Origin: Austropuccinia psidii
Taxonomy: Eukaryota; Basidiomycota; Pucciniomycetes; Pucciniales; Sphaerophragmiaceae
Assembly: GCA_023105745.1 (NCBI GenBank)
Contig: JALGQZ010000001.1
Location: 55,126,937 to 55,190,936, forward strand
Direction: 5' to 3'
Length of the DNA stretch: 64,000 bases
Both the position numbers and the translations under genes were made by a program. The notes beneath the pieces are model-generated. The model worked only from the letters and a program-made list of their open reading frames with translations. It did not search any database and was not told the DNA's origin. This document shows, in pieces, positions 58,501 to 64,000 of this stretch. Each line of letters starts with the position of its first letter. The first letter of the stretch is position 1.

Positions 58501-61500
58501 ATTGATTCTTTTAGACAATTACTTCTTACTGTTATAATCACTAGTAGTGTATAACAAGTAAAAGAAATAATTAATTCATTAGTTCTTTAATTGTGGTTAA
58601 AATCATTTTTTATCATTATATTTCATAAGAACAGTAATAGTACTGTTTATTAATAGCAATATTATCAACAGTTCCATAGACACATCTTACAGTTTAAGCC
58701 TTAAGAGTATTTTGTACAGATTTTTAAAAGAAAGCCATAAACAAAAGTAATCTCTTAGCATTCAAAATAAAACCTAAGTATTTTTAAAATATTTTTGAGC
58801 TAAATTTTTTGTAAAATGCACTCAAAGGGATGAATTTTCCTTTTTTTTAAAGGAAGCCTGCACAACTGAAGTGTTTTTCTTCTTTCAATATACGAGTATA
58901 TTTGTATTTGCAATACCTAAAAAAACTATCATCAGAAAGAAAGAAAGAATAAAGCTAAGATTTATTATTTAGCTCATGTTTTTATTCTGTTTCCATTGTA
59001 TTATTGATAGTATCATCATTGAAAAACACGGTAATAATAATTAAATCAATCATTAAAACCCCTAAACTTTACCCATATGAGACATTTTCATGATCCATTA
59101 TTAAAATAGTACTCTATTCATAACACAAAAAAGGGATTTAAATGTAAAGTATCATTTTCTTGGCTAATTTAGGCAATAAAATCTTACTCCTATCACAAAA
59201 CTACAAATTAATTCAAGTGTAAATGATTATTTTCTAGCAATTTTGATTTATCCTATTTAAGGTTATTCTTATTTTGTTGGCCATATTTACCAAGGAGGTC
59301 TTTTGTTATCTGTACTATAAGGGAGTGTTTTTTTAGAGTAATATTAGTGCTTAATACTTTCTTAATATTGAAATGATATTGTTGTGTTTAATCCTTTCAG
59401 CCTTTTGAGATATTTGGAATTAAGTTTTTTCCAAGGTTTTAATTAACCTTTTTTCTATTCAAGAAAAGTCTCATGATAGATTTATTAGTAGTAATTTCTT
59501 TTCAAGCCACTATTCATCCATAAAATTCATTTTGAAACTTGGTTAAGATATCTAAAGATATTAGGAAGGGAGGTCTATATTATTTTAGCTTACAAGCGGA
59601 TAATGGGTTATAGCTCCTCAAAATAAATTCAAAACTGTTTTATTCTAATTTTCCCTTCTGGGTTCTGCCTCATTTTTCATAAGTGTAGAGGACTTCCCAC
59701 ACTACAGGCTCAATTTATGATCAATTAAAAACCTCAAACTTACATTGTTATTGAGCTTATTTTGAGGAAGATAAGAGAATTGTATTTAATTCTATTTAAA
59801 TATTGAAACAGTGGTATAATTTTAAAAACAAAAAACAAAAAAACAGATAAAATTGATTCTTAACCTATATCAATAAGAAATGATAAAAAAATAGACGAAA
59901 GCAATATTTAGAATCATATAAAATTCAAAAAATATGGTCCTTGAAAATTTGTAATTTCACCCACAACCCTCATGACAAAAGGAAAAATATCCTCACCAAA
60001 AAGGATAGTTATTATATTAAGGTAATGAAGGAGTTTTTTTCAAAAAAACGCATTGATAAGAAATAAAATTGTACTTTCCGAGATGAGAGTGGAAATCTAA
60101 TTGCAGATTGAAAAATCTGAACCTGAACAGATCTTGAACAGCACCCGCTTTAACCAAGATACAAATCCCAATAGTTAATGAAAAAGAAAAAATGAAGATG
60201 GAAATAATAAACATGAAACAAGAACAATTCCAGCTCACCCTTCCGCTCCAGGTGACCCACAATTACAAATAATAAGACTAATATTATATTCCATCTCAAT
60301 CATACCCATCATATCTCTACTTAGATCAGAAAGTTTTTAGATCCATATGGAAAATAATATTTTTATCATATCTTCTGTGAATAAACTAAATTATCTTCAT
60401 TGAGACCATCATAAAATGCTTCATTCAGAACTACTATTACTAATATCTCTACATGTATTTCCTAGAAATCAGTAATTAATTCAAAATATACATTATCAAT
60501 GATAAAATAAATGCTCCTCATTAATGATGCGATTGATTTTCATATTAAATTTAGAATAAATCAAAATATATATCTTACAAACAAGATCAATAATAAATAT
60601 ATTAAAAAAAGAATTTGTTTCATTTGTAAGACATGAAGATTGAAACTATAATGTACAAACTATCGCACCATCTAAGCTTTCATCCTCCTCACAGATTCCA
60701 ACGGATCAGAACTGTATTTTCTCCCATTATTTCTTCAGACCATCGCAGAGATAAATGTTTATGTTTTTTTGAAAAAATTATCTTCCAAATTTGATGAACT
60801 TTATTATTATAAATTCACTTTCCTTGACCAAGGTAAAATAAAATTATCTGTAAGCTGCTTAATTATTTCATAACTCAAACAAAAGTGGTAGAAGCTCACA
60901 GAAATTTCACCCTTTCATCTAAGTGTAAGCAGTATTAACAAGTCATATAATTGGGTCTGTTAAATATTTTGAAGATTCTTATCATTATAGTCGCCAATGA
61001 CATGTTATAAGAAGAGAATAACTATTATTAATTATTCTATTCTTACTAAGTAATTAATAATAATAAGTATTAGGATCTTTAGTGAATCAAAATAATAGTT
61101 TAATAATCATATTTACATGTATCTCACAATTTGATTTTTTAGAAATAAAACTTAAATTAATTTTTTGTATCATTTCTCATTTAAATTCAATAATTTGTAT
61201 TAATAGTAATAATTTTGATACTTTTTTCTATAGTATTTTTTTTGTATTTTTCTTCCAAAAACTCGTACTAATCTTAAGCTTGGAAAATTTACAACCAAGG
61301 ATTGAAAACTAAATGTTTCTCCCACATCCGTCAATTAATCAACCAGCGTCTAAGGTGTTCGAATCACAAATTTACTTGTAACTTTGGTATTTTAAAGCTA
61401 TCATAGTTTCATTAATTCTACAATTAGTATCTCAAAACCTTCAGATGACCCAAGTTAGTGCCATGTTGGTTCAACTGCCTGAGAAAAGTTTTTTTAAGCA

Positions 61501-62740
61501 AGGATAAAAATTTTAAACAGAAGTAAACTGTCAATTATGGACTTCCGAACTTCCCTGGTGTTTATTGATAGTGATATTATTAAGATATTTATAGTAAGGT
61601 CTTAAAAATGATAAAGGTGGCTGGATGAGTAATAATAATTTCATTTATCTCAAATATTTGATTAGTGTTTGAGAATGTTTTATAAAGAATATCCCCTCCT
61701 AAACCAAGAATAAATTGAGCTGAGGACTTTATTTTGCTTGGTGGAAAAAAATATCATGAAAGGTTCGCAATTCACAAAAAAAATATTGAAATAGCTCAAT
61801 ATTGATTAGGTTTTGGGATATTTATGGGCCAAAATCTTTGACTTTCTTGTTAAACGATGGATAAGAATTTTTCATTTGTAAGTTCATTCAAGTGATAAAA
61901 AGTGGCTAGGTGGTTAGTTTCGGTTCAAAATATCTAATTATGATTTTTCCTCTGAAAATATTTGGCTCATTCTTTCAATTGAAGTCTCCATTATATTATT
62001 GGTATTAATAAGAACAATGTTTATTTAATCATGAAATAGCTGAATGAGGCTCATAATCTTGTCTGTGGGTGAAAAAACTTAGTTATACCCTATTCAATTA
62101 AAGCTGATCACTCAGATATACATTTTTTTTAATGAATGTTACTCGTCTGATTGAGACTTAAGTCAAGCCTTAAGGAAGACAAGTGAGGCTAGAATTCTTG
62201 TTTGTGAAGCGCTCAGTGAACTTGAATGGGTGAATTAATTCGTAGAAATACGGAAATATCATTCTTAAAAGAAAAACATAGATTTTTTTAAAAAATTAGC
62301 TTTTGGATTTGTCTTTGGTGATAAACAAATAATTTTCCAAGGGGTCTCAGTTCTGTCAATAAATATGATATATTGGGTAAATATGACTCTAAACTCCCTA
62401 AAGCTTCTTGTAATAATTATTATATTAGAATGTAGAAGAGAAGGGAACAATCAATACTATGATATGAATGTATATCGCTTAGTAATTTTAACAACAAAGT
62501 ATATTGAACATTGTTTTAAAAATCAACATTGAGATATATTGAGCTCAAAATAAATACTCTGATTATTGAAATTGTAATTCTGAAATAATTTGTCCAGAAC
62601 TCCCTTCATTAATTTAAATATGGTAATATAGTATTATTGAAGAATTTATTCTTCCATTTAAGGTAGAAAATTATGACTTTTGTGCAGAAAAGTACTTCTA
62701 ATCCATACCTTGTGAAACCTCTAACCTGTTCTAACCCATG

Positions 62741-62762
62741 CAATTTGGTGTACACCAAATTG
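62741..62762. repeat. perfect 22-bp palindrome
   Basis: CAATTTGGTGT and its exact reverse complement ACACCAAATTG adjoin without a spacer. The motif TAACCCAT recurs several times in the next 120 bp. Confidence 0.7.
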
Positions 62763-63258
62763 GTGAGTTAAAAAAGGGTCAAAAACTCATGTTTATTTCT
62801 TCTTCTGTAACCCATACTTTTTCTGTCCACCAAAAACATATAACCCATAATTTGAGATTTGGAAATTCCTATTTTCTTCATCAATATTCCTCCTTGTTTT
62901 ATTTTTATAAGTTCTTCTCAAAATATAATATATTAATAATTATATATTCTAACTGACCAAACAGCTTCTATACCCTGATTAAACAATAAGACTAAATTTT
63001 AATATTCTCCTCAGCCAACCTTTTCTCATCATTGTTTGAAAACATGGTCTTTATTTCTAATTCTAATCCTTAAGCTCCCTACTTTATTCTTTGCTAAATT
63101 TCTATCAGAAACATTTATTTTTCTAATAGTAATGTTATGAAAAACAATAAGTCAAAAAAAAAGACATTTTCCAAACACCCCAAATTTTTGAGCCTTTGAC
63201 ACAAGAAAAGAAACTCTAAATTGATAATTATAGAAATAAAATTGAATAAACTTTTCTT

Positions 63259-63453
63259 TCACCAAAAATCTATTTGATTTTTCAATAAAGGAGAAAAATT
63301 TGAGATATCCACGGAATATTTTTGTATTCTTGGAATTTGAAAGTCAATCAGTTGATAATAAGAAACAGGAAGTTCATACATAAAATAAACTTGAGGATGC
63401 TCCACCAAAGCCTGCATCCAAATACAAATGAAAACAGCAATACAAGGAACCCA
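63259..63453 (-). pseudogene. possible exon, membrane-like product
   Basis: On the - strand a strong acceptor-like tract (CTTTTCCTTCCTTGCAG) ends at 63454. It is followed by an open frame to TGA at 63259-63261 that reads WVPCIAVFICIWMQALVEHP and contains a hydrophobic run. A second open stretch with SWRTGHSFSLIMAINV lies upstream near 63565-63640. I recognise no family, and a complete gene could not be assembled. It may be a host exon or chance. Confidence 0.22.
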
Positions 63454-64000
63454 CTGCAAGGAAGGAAAAGTCAATAAAATAAAAGAAAGAACCAAAATAT
63501 GTGGTTAAAATTTAAGTTTCAAGTTTCAATGAAACAAACTTTGAAAGAAAAGAACCTCAAATGTTATAACATTAATGGCCATAATCAGACTGAAACTGTG
63601 GCCCGTTCGCCAAGATTTGCCGCAAATTGAACTCAATCAACCAGAGTAACAGCAATAATTAAGGATGAAGAAGGAATTTAAAGAAAATGTTAACATTTTT
63701 TGTCAACTTTAATAAAGGTTTTTAATTTTCGGGAACATAAAACCATTCTTCCATCAGCTTTCCAAAAGGGAAAAGTTAAAACTTGTTCATCTAATCACAA
63801 AGTCTCAGCACAGGTTGAAAAAGATTTTGAGCTTGAAACCAGCCAATTACTATTTTTAGGGATAGTTACTTTCAAGAACATTATAAAATCTCAATAATTA
63901 TTATACCCACCAGCAGAAGATGATTTCAAGGAGTGAACATTGGGAGAAATATGTCAATTAATCAATGACAGAAATAAGGAAAATCAAGAGACTTAAGGGC

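Larger units (their letters stand above)
55549..64000. other. 8.5 kb AT-rich stretch with no confident gene
   Basis: No transposon domain, rRNA or convincing gene. Short open frames near 57612, 58012, 60017 and 61082 lack motifs. Two slightly GC-richer islands with splice-like sites on the - strand (60060-60262 and 63250-63670) are the best places to look for host exons. Confidence 0.55.

Noticed and set aside
61335..61375. B-box-like GGTGTTCGAATCAC suggesting a tRNA
   Set aside because: No acceptor pairing or anticodon arm could be found around it.
1..64000. CRISPR array, rRNA genes or bacterial operons
   Set aside because: No regularly spaced repeats with unique spacers and no rRNA signature; intron-like sites and LTR elements point to a eukaryote.

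Overview
The window is strongly AT-rich eukaryotic DNA without a confidently identifiable host gene. It consists of four recognisable mobile-element units lying between long AT-rich stretches with no coding capacity. The Ty3/Gypsy families (a gag with a CX2CX4HX4C knuckle and an unusual dual-frame 5' end, and a chromodomain Gypsy carrying an antisense gene) match families I remember from rust-fungus genomes (Pucciniales), most likely the myrtle rust Austropuccinia psidii. That species call rests on memory and was not checked by any search.

Layout. (1) 1-2614: AT-rich, no gene; a pyrimidine-to-purine strand switch near 1345 and a weak decayed reading frame at 1993-2298. (2) 2620-13246: a complete 10.6 kb Ty3/Gypsy element on the + strand with two almost identical 1,987-bp LTRs (TG...CA) and a perfect 5-bp target duplication (ATAGA). 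Gag and pol lie in one frame, interrupted by four stops. (3) 13524-14282: a solo LTR of a second Gypsy family, - orientation, flanked by TTAGG duplications. (4) 15651-27561: a Ty1/Copia element on the - strand, TSD CAAAA, decayed gag-pol. Its right LTR was split by a 6.9 kb Helitron on the + strand (20262-27154) encoding a degenerate Rep/helicase; the Helitron is bracketed by an unexpected 40-bp duplication of the LTR. (5) 27567-45501: about 18 kb of AT-rich DNA with hairpins, an inverted repeat pair, a tRNA-like fold and a 0.9 kb minisatellite of 9-bp period. (6) 45507-55543: a 10 kb chromodomain Ty3/Gypsy (chromovirus) on the + strand, TSD GAGAC, decayed gag-pol. It shows a self-priming type primer-binding site and, between pol and the 3' LTR, an antisense gene with an intron-like interruption. 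(7) 55549-64000: AT-rich, no confident gene.

How the parts work together. Each LTR element would be transcribed from its own 5' LTR and would make Gag (particle) and Pol (protease, reverse transcriptase, RNase H, integrase). The Helitron would move by HUH-endonuclease rolling-circle replication with its helicase. All four look inactive here: premature stops in every one, frameshifts in the chromovirus, the Copia element and the Helitron, and two lost catalytic aspartates in the chromovirus reverse transcriptase. The nesting gives a relative order: Copia first, then the Helitron. The 2620-13246 Gypsy looks youngest, since its LTRs are nearly identical.

The most interesting observations are the antisense intron-bearing gene in the chromovirus, its putative self-priming site, the overlapping two-frame coding at the start of the first Gypsy gag, and the 40-bp duplication around the Helitron.
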